A DNA stretch of 64,000 bases from Roseobacter sp. (GTDB lineage: Bacteria; Pseudomonadota; Alphaproteobacteria; Rhodobacterales; Rhodobacteraceae): assembly GCA_002731875.1 (NCBI GenBank), contig PCCY01000021.1:39828-103827 (forward strand), in the 5' to 3' direction. The position numbers and the translations under genes were made by a program. Below are positions 38,288-46,219 of the stretch, one piece after another (within the stretch, counting starts at the first letter, position 1; every line of letters begins with the position of its first letter). The notes beneath the pieces are model-generated. The model made no database searches and was not told the DNA's origin. It saw nothing but the letters and a program-made list of their open reading frames with translations.

Positions 38288-38318
38288 CTGCGTGCGCAGC
38301 CCAAAACCGCGCACGCAG
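38288..38318 (+). terminator. Hairpin after the transaldolase gene
   Basis: CTGCGTGCGC (38288-38297) and GCGCACGCAG (38309-38318) form a perfect 10-bp stem with an 11-nt loop. No T tract follows on the plus strand, so it may be a rho-type transcript end rather than an intrinsic terminator. Confidence 0.5.
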
Positions 38319-38549
38319 GAAAATCAGTACAGACAAGGCGGCAACTGCCCTACTTAACCCTGCCGCAAGCCTTGGGTTCCACCCAGACACGCCGCGCGCG
38401 GTCTCCCTTGGGGCGCTAGCTAAGATCGTGCCGTTCCGGATCCCGTAAATGCCCTGGGCACCCGAAAAAATAAGCCGCCGGTTGGAAGAAAAAAGCAGAT
38501 TTCACCAAAGCTGCATGCTATGCCCATGCAAAACAAAAAAGAGACGAGC

Positions 38550-39257
38550 ATGAGCAGTAATCACAAAATCGAAGATTCTCTTCGCGAAGCAATCATTTCA
38601 CAACCCGACGTCATTCTGGACGACAATGATGTCATGCAGGCGCTTATCGCCGCGAATGAACGCGCGATGGGTGGCAATATCGTGGATCTGCGCGGCATCG
38701 CGATGGACAGGCTGGAAACGCGTCTCGACCGGCTGGAAGATACGCATCGCAACGTCATCGCAGCCGCCTACGAGAACCTGGCGGGTACCAACCAGATACA
38801 CCGTGCGGTTTTGCGGATGCTCGACCCGGTTGAATTCGAAACGTTCCTGGCCGATCTGGGCGGAGAGGTCGCGGACATTCTGCGAGTGGATGCCGTTCGG
38901 CTTGTGCTTGAGTCCGTGCAAAATGATGATGATCCGACGATCCAGAGGCTGGGTGACGTCCTTAACGTGGCTGAACCCGGATTTATCGACAATTACATCA
39001 CCGGCGGCCGTAGCGGTACGGTGCGTCAGGTTACCCTGCGCAGTATCCAGAACAGCCCCGAACACATCTATGGCGGCGCTGCCGACTGGATCCGTTCGGA
39101 AGCCTGCCTGAAGCTGAATTTCGGAGCAGGGCGTCTACCTGGCCTGCTGATTCTCGGGTCCGAAGACCCGCATATGTTTGGGGCCCAGCAGGGAACCGAT
39201 CTTCTGGCGTTCTTCGCCGGCGTGTTCGAGCGCACGATGCGCCGTTGGTTGTCTTGA
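38550..39257 (+). CDS. DUF484 family protein
   Basis: This 235-residue DUF484 protein is a GAF-like fold of unknown function that often precedes xerC. I start it at ATG 38550 after GAGACGAGC; an ATG at 38520 exists without good spacing. Features are 'DNDVMQALIAANERAMGGNI', a helical N-terminal coiled segment and 'ARSEACLKLNFGAGRLPGLL'-like strands (here IRSEACLKLNFGAGRL). The last segment 'SEDPHMFGAQQGTDLLAFF' is typical. The stop is overlapped by the xerC TTG start. Confidence 0.9.
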   Translation: MSSNHKIEDSLREAIISQPDVILDDNDVMQALIAANERAMGGNIVDLRGIAMDRLETRLDRLEDTHRNVIAAAYENLAGTNQIHRAVLRMLDPVEFETFLADLGGEVADILRVDAVRLVLESVQNDDDPTIQRLGDVLNVAEPGFIDNYITGGRSGTVRQVTLRSIQNSPEHIYGGAADWIRSEACLKLNFGAGRLPGLLILGSEDPHMFGAQQGTDLLAFFAGVFERTMRRWLS

Positions 39258-40198
39258 GCAGCGCGTCAAACTCGTTTTTGATCAGCCCGGCAGCGCGGGA
39301 CGCGCTTCAGACATGGCTGGAGCACCAGCGCGCTTTGAATGGGGCGGCCGAAAATACCATTACGGCATATCAAGGCGACTTGGTCGACTTTCTGGCTTTC
39401 ATGACCCTGCACAAGGCTGACAGTCAGGGATTGGGCGCATTGGCCAGGATCAGTATCTCAGACATGCGCAGCTGGATGGCACAAACCCGCAGTGCGGATG
39501 TAGGGCCGCGGTCACTGGCCCGCAAACTTTCCGCGGTCAAGGCGTTCTATCGCTGGCTGGCGGAACGCGAAGGGTTCGAACCAACGGCCGTCTTGTCGAC
39601 AAGGTCACCGAAATTCCCAAAAAAGCTACCCCGTCCACTTTCCGTCGACGCCGCGACCGCGATGATCGATCGCGTAGGGGTACAGGCGCGGCAGCCGTGG
39701 GTCGCGGCCCGTGACGTTGCAGTGCTCACCCTGCTGTGGGGCTGCGGCTTGCGGATATCCGAAGCTTTGGGCCTGAAAGGTGCGGATGCGCCATTGCCTG
39801 ATGTTCTGCGCATTGTCGGAAAAGGCGGTAAGGAACGGATCGTGCCGGTATTGCCAGCGGCGCGGGATGCCGTTGATGATTATTTGCGCGTCTGCCCCTA
39901 TCCACAGGAATCGGACGCCGCATTGTTCAGGGCAATTCGCGGCGGGCCGCTGGCGGCACGTGCCATCGCCCAAGTGATGGCCGACGCCCGCATGCAGCTG
40001 GGCCTGCCCGCCACTGCCACCCCCCACGCCATGCGGCACAGTTTTGCGACGCATCTATTGGATGCAGGTGGCGACTTGCGGGCGATTCAGGAATTGCTGG
40101 GTCACGCGTCTCTCTCGACCACCCAGGCTTATACGGCCGTAGACACCGCCCGCTTGATGGACGTCTACAACCGCACCCATCCAAAGGCTGCCGGCTAG
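39254..40198 (+). CDS. xerC: Site-specific tyrosine recombinase XerC
   Basis: XerC resolves chromosome dimers at dif together with XerD. I start it at TTG 39254, which overlaps the DUF484 stop (TTGA), giving 314 residues. The N-terminal SAM-like DNA-binding domain spans about 1-105. The catalytic domain has 'LWGCGLRISEALGLK' (first Arg), 'HAMRHSFATHLLDAGGDLR' (His-x-x-Arg), 'LLGHASLSTTQAYTAVD' (His and nucleophile Tyr). The coupled DUF484-xerC pair is widely conserved. Confidence 0.94.
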   Translation: MSSASNSFLISPAARDALQTWLEHQRALNGAAENTITAYQGDLVDFLAFMTLHKADSQGLGALARISISDMRSWMAQTRSADVGPRSLARKLSAVKAFYRWLAEREGFEPTAVLSTRSPKFPKKLPRPLSVDAATAMIDRVGVQARQPWVAARDVAVLTLLWGCGLRISEALGLKGADAPLPDVLRIVGKGGKERIVPVLPAARDAVDDYLRVCPYPQESDAALFRAIRGGPLAARAIAQVMADARMQLGLPATATPHAMRHSFATHLLDAGGDLRAIQELLGHASLSTTQAYTAVDTARLMDVYNRTHPKAAG

Positions 40199-40266
40199 GT
40201 CGACTGGCCGACGAAACGGTTCACTGCCAGAACCGCCACCCGGGCCGTCGCACGCACCTCTGTCGC

Positions 40267-41238
40267 TTAACGTTCCAATTGCGCGACAAAATCCTGTGCT
40301 GCTTTTGTCGGGTCAATCGCCCCCTGCGCGACCAGATCGCTCAGCTCGCTCAGGGCCGCCTTGGCCTTCGGTGCTTCCAGTTGCGCCAGCAAGGTGTGCT
40401 TGACAGTTTGCTCGAACCAATACCGGGCCTGCGCTGCGCGCGCGCGCGCCCAAAACCCATTGGCCCGGCGCCAGTCTGTCAGCGCCTGCACCTCGCGCCA
40501 CGTCTCGCTTAACCCGCTTTCCTGCAAAGCAGACACCATCATCGCCTTGGGGAACCCGTCAGGGTCCTGGGGTCGCTTGCGCAGCAACCGCAGCGCCCCT
40601 GCATAGTCAGCACAGGTTCGCGACGCCGCGGGTTTCAGATCGCCGTCGGCTTTGTTGACCACAATGATGTCGGCCATTTCCATGATGCCCCGTTTCACCC
40701 CTTGCAGCTCGTCCCCTCCGGCGGGGGCCAGCAGCAGCAGGAACACATCCGACATTTCCGCAACAACAGTTTCGGATTGCCCAACACCAACAGTTTCGAT
40801 GAGCACCACATCGAATCCGGCCGCTTCACATAGGGCAACCGCCTCTCGGGTGCGTCGCGCAACCCCGCCAAGATGGGTCTGGCTGGGCGATGGTCGGATG
40901 AATGCGTCTTTTTCGCGCGACAGCAGGTCCATGCGGGTTTTATCCCCCAATATCGACCCACCTGACCGCGACGAAGACGGATCAATCGCAAGTACCGCGA
41001 CACGCAGCCCCTGTGCGATCAACATCATCCCGAAGCTTTCGATGAACGTGGATTTTCCGACCCCCGGTGTACCGGAAAGCCCAATCCGCAGCGCCTCGCG
41101 CTCTTTGGGCAGCGCCGCCAACAGGGCCGTCGCTTGCGCCCGGTGATCTTCTCGGGACGATTCAACCAGCGTGATTCCGCGTGCCAGCGCCCGACGTTCG
41201 CCTGCCGCGATACCCTTGACCAGATCGTCGATATTCAT
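40267..41238 (-). CDS. meaB: Methylmalonyl-CoA mutase-associated GTPase MeaB
   Basis: MeaB is a G3E-family GTPase that guards methylmalonyl-CoA mutase and its B12 cofactor. I start it at ATG 41238, giving 323 residues; the longer frame upstream is antisense to hrpB and lacks support. Walker A is 'GTPGVGKST' (56-64), and 'LAIDPSSSRSGGSILGDKTRM' follows, then 'ETVGVGQSE' and the base-specificity 'VVNKADGD'. No mutase gene is in the window. It is divergent from hrpB and convergent with xerC. Confidence 0.94.
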   Translation of the reverse strand: MNIDDLVKGIAAGERRALARGITLVESSREDHRAQATALLAALPKEREALRIGLSGTPGVGKSTFIESFGMMLIAQGLRVAVLAIDPSSSRSGGSILGDKTRMDLLSREKDAFIRPSPSQTHLGGVARRTREAVALCEAAGFDVVLIETVGVGQSETVVAEMSDVFLLLLAPAGGDELQGVKRGIMEMADIIVVNKADGDLKPAASRTCADYAGALRLLRKRPQDPDGFPKAMMVSALQESGLSETWREVQALTDWRRANGFWARARAAQARYWFEQTVKHTLLAQLEAPKAKAALSELSDLVAQGAIDPTKAAQDFVAQLER

Positions 41239-41347
41239 ATGCGTCACCCTCTTGGTCTTTGGCATCATCTTGTCAGGCGCAATGCCGCAAATGTCCAGAC
41301 CAAGGCGGGACTTGGCTGTACGATGGGTTTCCCCCATAACGGGCTGC

Positions 41348-43762
41348 ATGAGCTTTACCCTTCCCATAGATGACGTCCTTCCGCAGGTGATATCGGCGCT
41401 CCGCACAACAGGCCGCGTTGTGTTGCAAGCGCCGCCAGGGGCTGGCAAAACAACCCGAGTGCCGTTGGCAATGCTGGACGCAAATCTTACCCCGGGGCGC
41501 ATCATCATGCTGGAACCGCGCCGCCTTGCCGCGCGCGCAGCCGCCGACCGCATGGCGGCGACCCTTGGTGAAGACGTCGGCCAGACGGTCGGTTTCCGCA
41601 TGCGCGGCGCGTCAGCAGTCAGCAACGAGACCGCGATCGAAGTGATAACCGAAGGCATCTTGACGCGCATGTTGCAACAAGACCCCGAACTGTCGGGCGT
41701 GGGTGCCGTGATCTTTGACGAGTTTCACGAAAGATCGCTCAATTCTGATCTAGGGCTCGCTTTGTGCCTTGAGGTCGCCGGAGCACTGCGCAGTGACTTG
41801 TTGCTGGTCGCCATGTCAGCGACGTTGGATGCGGCACCCGTTGCGGCTTTGATGGACGCCCCCATCGTGACATCACAAGGGCGCAGCTTTCCCGTCGTTC
41901 CCAAGTGGCTGGATCGCCCCGTGGGCAACCAGCGCCTTGAAATAGCAGTGGCAGACCTGGTTCTTCACGCTTTGGATAGCTCTCATGGGTCGGCGCTGGT
42001 ATTCCTGCCCGGCGAAGGCGAAATTCGCAGGGTAGAAGCCGCATTGCAGGGTCGGCTTGCGCCGGATTGCACTGTCGCGCCCCTGTTCGGTGCGATGGAT
42101 TTTAAAGCGCAACGTGCGGCAGTCACGCCAGCCCGAACGGGTCGCAAAGTCGTTCTTGCCACGTCGATCGCCGAAACCTCCCTGACCATCGAAGGCGTCC
42201 AGATCGTTGTGGATTCGGGGCGTGCGCGGCGGATGCAATTTGACCCGTCATCCGGCATGTCCCGGCTGATAACCGAACGCGTGACCCGCGCGGAAGCCAC
42301 ACAGCGGGCGGGGCGCGCGGGACGGGTTTCCGAAGGGGTAGCCTTCAAGCTTTGGACGCGCGGCGAAGAGGGGGCACTGGCGGGCTTCCCCCCTGCCGAG
42401 ATTGAGGTCGCCGACCTTTCGTCCTTTGCGTTGGAGCTTGCGATCTGGGGTGCGAAGGCAGACGACCTGAGCTTTGTTACCCCGCCACATCAAGGGCGGC
42501 TGGCAGAGGCGCAGAGCGTGTTGCAGATGTTGGGTGCCCTTGACCAGACCAAACACGTTACCCCGCATGGTCGTGCCTTGGCCCGGCTTCCGCTCCATCC
42601 CCGTCTGGCGCATATGGTGACCAAAGGCGGGCCCTCTGCCCCGCTGCTTGCGGCGATCCTGGCCGAGCGGGATCCATTGCGTGGAGCCCCGGTTGATTTG
42701 GCGCTGCGGATGGATGCCGTCGCGGGCAAACGCACATCAGGCGAAGTAAATCACGCGGCCGTGTCGCGGATCAGACAAGACGCCAAAAGGCTGGCACGCG
42801 CGCGGAACGATCATGGCCCTGACAGCTTGGGGGCTCTTGCAGCGCTGGCATATCCTGACCGCGTGGCATTGCGGCGCAAGGGCGATGCACCGCGCTTTGT
42901 GATGTCGGGCGGCAAGGGGGCCATATTGCCCGACAGCGACCCTATGGCCAATGAACGCCTGTTGGTCGCCACCGATTTGGACGGTGACCCACGCGAGGCA
43001 CGCATCAGGCAGGCTGCACGGCTGTCCGAAGCGGACTTGCGAGACGCATTTGCAGGCCAGATCGTCTGGCATGACGTCTGCGAGTGGTCACGCCGCGAGG
43101 GTCGCGTTCTGGCACGGCAGCAAGAACGCTTTGGCGCATTGGTGCTGGATGACCGCCTCTGGTCGAACGCCCCTTCCGAGGATATAGCGCGCGCCATGCT
43201 GACCGGTGTGCGCCAGTTGGGCCTCGCCCCGGGCAAGGGCGCGGCGTTTTTCCTGGCGCGCGCGCGGTTGATGCCGGACAACTTCCCTGACTTTTCAGAC
43301 GATCACCTTATGGCCACGATAGATGAATGGCTGCTTCCGTATCTGGACGGTGTGCGCAGTGCCGGAGACTGGAAAAACTTTGACCTGCTACCGGCATTGG
43401 AGGCGCGGTTATCATGGGAGGCCCGGCAGGACTTGGACACATCCGTTCCGGCCCATTTCATAACACCGCTGGGGCGCAAACTACCTATCGACTATACCGC
43501 AGCTCAGCCTCAGATAGCTCTTCGCCTGCAAGAGGTGTTCGGGGTCACCCAGCACCCGATGATCGCAGGACAGCCCTTGCAGTTCACCTTGCTGTCCCCC
43601 GCCCAGCGCCCTGTTCAGGTCACCACCGACCTACCGGGTTTTTGGGCCGGATCATATGCTGATGTGCGCAAGGATATGCGGGCGCGATACCCTCGCCACC
43701 CGTGGCCCGAGGACCCGACGCAGGCAAACCCGACGCTGCGGGTGAAACCAAAGGGGACCTAG
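41348..43762 (+). CDS. hrpB: ATP-dependent helicase HrpB
   Basis: HrpB is a DEAH-type RNA helicase of 804 residues. The start at ATG 41348 (MSFTLPIDDVLPQV) is supported by the family N-terminus; the frame runs further up without support. Motif I is 'APPGAGKTTRVPL' (about 28-40), motif II 'DEFHER' (about 124-129), motif III 'AMSATLD', and motif VI 'TQRAGRAGR'. The C-terminal HrpB domain ends with 'ADVRKDMRARYPRHPWPEDP'. Its TAG stop shares the CTAG tetranucleotide with the convergent DoxX gene. Confidence 0.96.
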   Translation: MSFTLPIDDVLPQVISALRTTGRVVLQAPPGAGKTTRVPLAMLDANLTPGRIIMLEPRRLAARAAADRMAATLGEDVGQTVGFRMRGASAVSNETAIEVITEGILTRMLQQDPELSGVGAVIFDEFHERSLNSDLGLALCLEVAGALRSDLLLVAMSATLDAAPVAALMDAPIVTSQGRSFPVVPKWLDRPVGNQRLEIAVADLVLHALDSSHGSALVFLPGEGEIRRVEAALQGRLAPDCTVAPLFGAMDFKAQRAAVTPARTGRKVVLATSIAETSLTIEGVQIVVDSGRARRMQFDPSSGMSRLITERVTRAEATQRAGRAGRVSEGVAFKLWTRGEEGALAGFPPAEIEVADLSSFALELAIWGAKADDLSFVTPPHQGRLAEAQSVLQMLGALDQTKHVTPHGRALARLPLHPRLAHMVTKGGPSAPLLAAILAERDPLRGAPVDLALRMDAVAGKRTSGEVNHAAVSRIRQDAKRLARARNDHGPDSLGALAALAYPDRVALRRKGDAPRFVMSGGKGAILPDSDPMANERLLVATDLDGDPREARIRQAARLSEADLRDAFAGQIVWHDVCEWSRREGRVLARQQERFGALVLDDRLWSNAPSEDIARAMLTGVRQLGLAPGKGAAFFLARARLMPDNFPDFSDDHLMATIDEWLLPYLDGVRSAGDWKNFDLLPALEARLSWEARQDLDTSVPAHFITPLGRKLPIDYTAAQPQIALRLQEVFGVTQHPMIAGQPLQFTLLSPAQRPVQVTTDLPGFWAGSYADVRKDMRARYPRHPWPEDPTQANPTLRVKPKGT

Positions 43763-44127
43763 CATCTGCGGCGTTCCCACGCGTGCCCCGCAAGGACAAG
43801 CAATCCACCGGCAATCGCCCAGTTCTTCACGAATATAGACATCTGCCAAGGATCGCTGGGGATAAGGTGAAATATACTGGTGAACATGCAATATAGCGCC
43901 AAGGCAAAGCTGACTTGCGCAACCCAAATGCCCGTCACCAACATGAACGCAGCTACACCGTTAAAGACCATGGCTGGCCAGACCAGCGCCCCAGGAAGAT
44001 ACCACGACGCCAACAGGGCTTGGGCAGCCGACGGGTCAATCAGTTTTTGGAGAAATCCCGCAAAAAACAGCGACGCCAGCAGCCAACGCCCGAGCGTCAG
44101 GGCGACATCGCTTACGGATGCTTTCAT
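43759..44127 (-). CDS. DoxX family membrane protein
   Basis: This four-helix inner-membrane protein of 122 residues belongs to the DoxX/DoxD family. I take ATG 44127 (MKASVSDVAL). Helices lie at about 8-26, 47-66, 68-88 and 96-115. 'LGRWLLASLFFAGFLQKLID' is the DoxX N-terminal signature. The function of most DoxX proteins is unknown; some link to quinone or thiol stress. Its stop overlaps that of hrpB, tail to tail. Confidence 0.85.
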   Translation of the reverse strand: MKASVSDVALTLGRWLLASLFFAGFLQKLIDPSAAQALLASWYLPGALVWPAMVFNGVAAFMLVTGIWVAQVSFALALYCMFTSIFHLIPSDPWQMSIFVKNWAIAGGLLVLAGHAWERRRC

Positions 44128-44198
44128 GACTGTAACACGGCACGGACAGCCATGGCACATGCGCTGATGTTACCGAGTTTACCTTTGAGATCCAGTTC

Positions 44199-44297
44199 AT
44201 GGCCCATGAAGCGCGTCGCGTAAATTTCGCAGATCTTGCCACAATCGCCGCCTCGTTGGACAGGCAGGCAATGGAATGTGATTTGATGCATTACTGA
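44199..44297 (+). CDS. Possible 32-residue protein
   Basis: This short frame starts at ATG 44199 and ends at TGA 44297. It reads MAHEARRVNFADLATIAASL and continues with a Cys and a final MHY. The frame is open upstream to 44136 without another start codon. The composition looks protein-like, but the RBS (TTGAGATC) is weak and there is no family match that I know. It could equally be a degraded gene end. Confidence 0.22.
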   Translation: MAHEARRVNFADLATIAASLDRQAMECDLMHY

Positions 44298-44354
44298 AGG
44301 CTCGTTTCAGGACAAAACAATCTGCGCTCACTACGAGAAACCGATACCCGGCGA

Positions 44355-44430
44355 GAAAAACTGCCAGGTGTTGGGCTAACCCAAACACCTGGCGGAACTC
44401 GTTAACTGCACCGCAGTGCTTACAATGGTT
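44355..44430 (-). ncRNA. Putative small RNA with intrinsic terminator
   Basis: On the minus strand CCAGGTGTTTGGG, TTAG loop and CCCAACACCTGG (44364-44392) form a long stem with one bulged base, followed by CAGTTTTTCTC. This is a strong intrinsic terminator, but no gene ends near it; the anti-sigma gene stops 340 bp upstream. A motif shared with the region upstream of the ECF sigma gene lies at 44430-44442 in the same orientation, so a transcript of about 75 nt is proposed. The RNA itself is inference; the hairpin and T tract are seen. Confidence 0.45.
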
Positions 44431-44442
44431 AAACTAGGGACT
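44430..44442 (-). promoter_or_regulatory. Motif shared with the sigma-gene upstream region (copy 2)
   Basis: On the minus strand this reads AGTCCCTAGTTTA. It matches AGTCACCTAGTTTA upstream of the ECF sigma gene except for one inserted base. A CAATTGTC (plus strand 44461-44468) also recurs at both places. It may be an autoregulated ECF promoter element. Confidence 0.4.
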
Positions 44443-44468
44443 CGATAACATCGTTCCAAACAATTGTC

Positions 44469-44519
44469 GCGTGATGGCAATTGACCACCACTACCGCAAG
44501 TAGTGACACCACATCACGC
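44469..44519. other. Nested hairpin
   Basis: GCGTGATG (44469-44476) pairs with CATCACGC (44512-44519), and inside it CACTAC (44489-44494) pairs with GTAGTG (44500-44505). Both stems are perfect, with eight and six pairs. It may be an RNA domain or a protein-binding site. Confidence 0.4.
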
Positions 44520-44737
44520 CCACTGCGGATCGCGTCGGCAGCCACCGCATTCCCACCATGCCAAGCTTACCGCCCAGCGGATGGTGAAAGCACTTGTGGC
44601 TGACAGTGAATATGCACGCGGGAAGGTTACAAATAGTTTCGCGCAGCATGAAAAAAAGGCTGAATTTATCAGAAATTGAACGATTTCGACACGCTCGCAT
44701 GTATCATGTGATACAGCAGGCCGCAGTTCCCCCGATA

Positions 44738-45430
44738 TCAAAGATTTGTCATCGCCCCGATGGCCAACACGTCACCTGTTGGGGCACCGGTTGGCGACCC
44801 TCCAATTGGTTCGTCGGAAATGGCAAGCGTCATCTGGGCTGTCTGATCACGCCACGAGGGCGGTATCGCGACGCGGGTGGTTTCGCTGTCGGGCAGAACG
44901 CCAAGAGATACCGGCGCTTGGTCGGGCAGGATCGCCCAAAGTTCGAATGATCTGTTGGGGACAGGTTCCCCAGCCACCCGTCGCAACGCAATTTCGTTTT
45001 TGACGGGTTCCAGGACCGCCAATACCCGAAGCGGGCTGGAATCGCTGTCCAATTGCGCGGCAAGGACCGGTGGTGGAATGTCTGGATGGGTTGTCACCTT
45101 CAGCAACTGGACACCTAGATAGCCGGCGAACAACAGCGACGCCATGGCAACGCCTTGCCATAACCAAACACGCTGCAATATCGACACTTTCTGCCTGGCG
45201 AACACCTGAGCGAACAGCTTCTTCTTGACCCGGGCCGGAGGCTTTACCGGATCGATGTCGTCAGTCAGGGCGGTCATTCGTTCATACCAAAATACGACCT
45301 TCGTCGAAAACGCGGCATCCGACGCCATTCGCTGACGGGCAGCGGCTGTGTCTTGCTCGGACGCAAGCCCAAGCACCATTTCAGCAGCCAGCATTTCGTC
45401 GTCAGGGGCAGTATCGTTCACATCGCTCAC
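44738..45430 (-). CDS. Anti-sigma factor (RskA/anti-sigma-K type)
   Basis: This membrane-bound anti-sigma factor has 230 residues. I start it at GTG 45430, which overlaps the sigma-factor stop as GTGA; an upstream ATG at 45475 lies within the sigma gene. The N-terminal sigma-binding part contains 'DEMLAAEMVLGLASEQ' and 'WYERMTALTDDIDP'. One membrane helix lies at about 90-110 ('VWLWQGVAMASLLFAGYL'). The periplasmic RskA domain is 'RVLAVLEPVKNEIALRRV' to 'LAISDEPIGGSPTGAPTG'. No zinc-type HxxxCxxC motif is seen. It presumably holds the adjacent ECF sigma factor inactive. Confidence 0.88.
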   Translation of the reverse strand: MSDVNDTAPDDEMLAAEMVLGLASEQDTAAARQRMASDAAFSTKVVFWYERMTALTDDIDPVKPPARVKKKLFAQVFARQKVSILQRVWLWQGVAMASLLFAGYLGVQLLKVTTHPDIPPPVLAAQLDSDSSPLRVLAVLEPVKNEIALRRVAGEPVPNRSFELWAILPDQAPVSLGVLPDSETTRVAIPPSWRDQTAQMTLAISDEPIGGSPTGAPTGDVLAIGAMTNL

Positions 45431-45969
45431 AGGCTCATGCACTCCCTCAAGGCGATCAGTCCACGGCGGAGCCAAGTACGCATCGTATTTAGCGGTACAT
45501 TAAACCGCACCGCCAGATCGGCATATGTTTCGCCATCCAGATAGGCCCCGCGAATGGCCTGCCCCCGGTCCCCCTCAAGAGTCTCGAGACATCCCGCCAG
45601 CTTTGCTGCTTCTGATGCATTGACGGCTGATTGTTCCGGGGTCGGGCCGGGTGCGACCAGCTCGAAGCCGGGACTATCGAGATTCTGGTGCCCTTTTTTA
45701 CGCGCACGAAGGCGGTCGATCGCGGTATTGCGCGCGATGGTAATCAACCACGTCATCGGGCTGAGGCCATTGGAATTATATCTGTCGGCATTATTCCAGA
45801 TTTTGACGAATGTGTCTTGCATTGCATCCTCTGCTGCGGCGCGGCTGTTCAACACACGCAGGCAAACTCCGAAAAGTTTCGCGGACACACGATCATAAAG
45901 CTGTTCAAACGCCGCGCGATCTTGCAACGCCACACGCGCAATTAAATCTTCGATCTCTTGTCGGTCCAT
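45427..45969 (-). CDS. ECF RNA polymerase sigma factor
   Basis: This 180-residue group 4 sigma factor has sigma-2 at about 20-85 ('DRAAFEQLYDRVSAKLFGVC', 'AEDAMQDTFVKIWNNADRY') and sigma-4 at about 125-175 ('YADLAVRFNVPLNTMRTWLR'). It is of the SigK/RpoE-like type paired with an RskA-style anti-sigma factor. The pair overlap and are co-transcribed. Upstream, at 46019-46032, lies a motif that recurs at 44430-44442, a candidate autoregulated promoter element. The stimulus is unknown. Confidence 0.93.
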   Translation of the reverse strand: MDRQEIEDLIARVALQDRAAFEQLYDRVSAKLFGVCLRVLNSRAAAEDAMQDTFVKIWNNADRYNSNGLSPMTWLITIARNTAIDRLRARKKGHQNLDSPGFELVAPGPTPEQSAVNASEAAKLAGCLETLEGDRGQAIRGAYLDGETYADLAVRFNVPLNTMRTWLRRGLIALRECMSL

Positions 45970-46018
45970 GTCTATGGTCCAGGCTCCAATAGGAAAACAT
46001 GCGGGATGCGTTTCGGCA

Positions 46019-46036
46019 TAAACTAGGTGACTAGTT
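46019..46036 (-). promoter_or_regulatory. Motif upstream of the ECF sigma gene (copy 1)
   Basis: The minus strand reads AGTCACCTAGTTTA (46019-46032), about 50 bp before the sigma start. On the plus strand AACTAG, GTGA, CTAGTT (46021-46036) form a perfect 6-bp palindrome. CAATTGTC at 46038-46045 also recurs near copy 2. It is a candidate promoter or operator element. Confidence 0.4.
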
Positions 46037-46219
46037 GCAATTGTCCAGCACTACATTGACGTCGCCATGGCTACCCATCGTGGCCGTTAAAACGTTTTCT
46101 CAGCTATCGCTTGGAAATTGGCCGGTATCGAAATCAATTATGTCTTGCGGCCTCACAGACAATAGACGCCGGACGAATTTGGGGCTTTAGTCTGTCGTGG
46201 CAAGATGGAAGGACGAAAC

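Larger units (their letters stand above)
44128..44737. other. 610-bp region between doxX and the anti-sigma gene
   Basis: No protein gene is well supported here. The region contains a 32-codon frame (44199-44297, listed separately), a minus-strand terminator (44355-44393), a motif shared with the sigma-gene promoter region (44430-44442), a nested hairpin (44469-44519) and a perfect palindrome (44700-44715). The ordering fits a small RNA on the minus strand. Confidence 0.5.

Noticed and set aside
41239..41670. N-terminal extension of meaB antisense to hrpB
   Set aside because: The extension is a shadow of hrpB; the MeaB fold starts at MNIDDL.
44491..44700. Small minus-strand frames in the 44.5-kb gap
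   Set aside because: Cys/Trp-rich composition and overlap with hairpins make them unlikely to be proteins.
44594..44950. A 118-codon plus-strand frame overlapping the anti-sigma gene
   Set aside because: Its larger part is antisense to the certain anti-sigma gene; the rest has odd composition.
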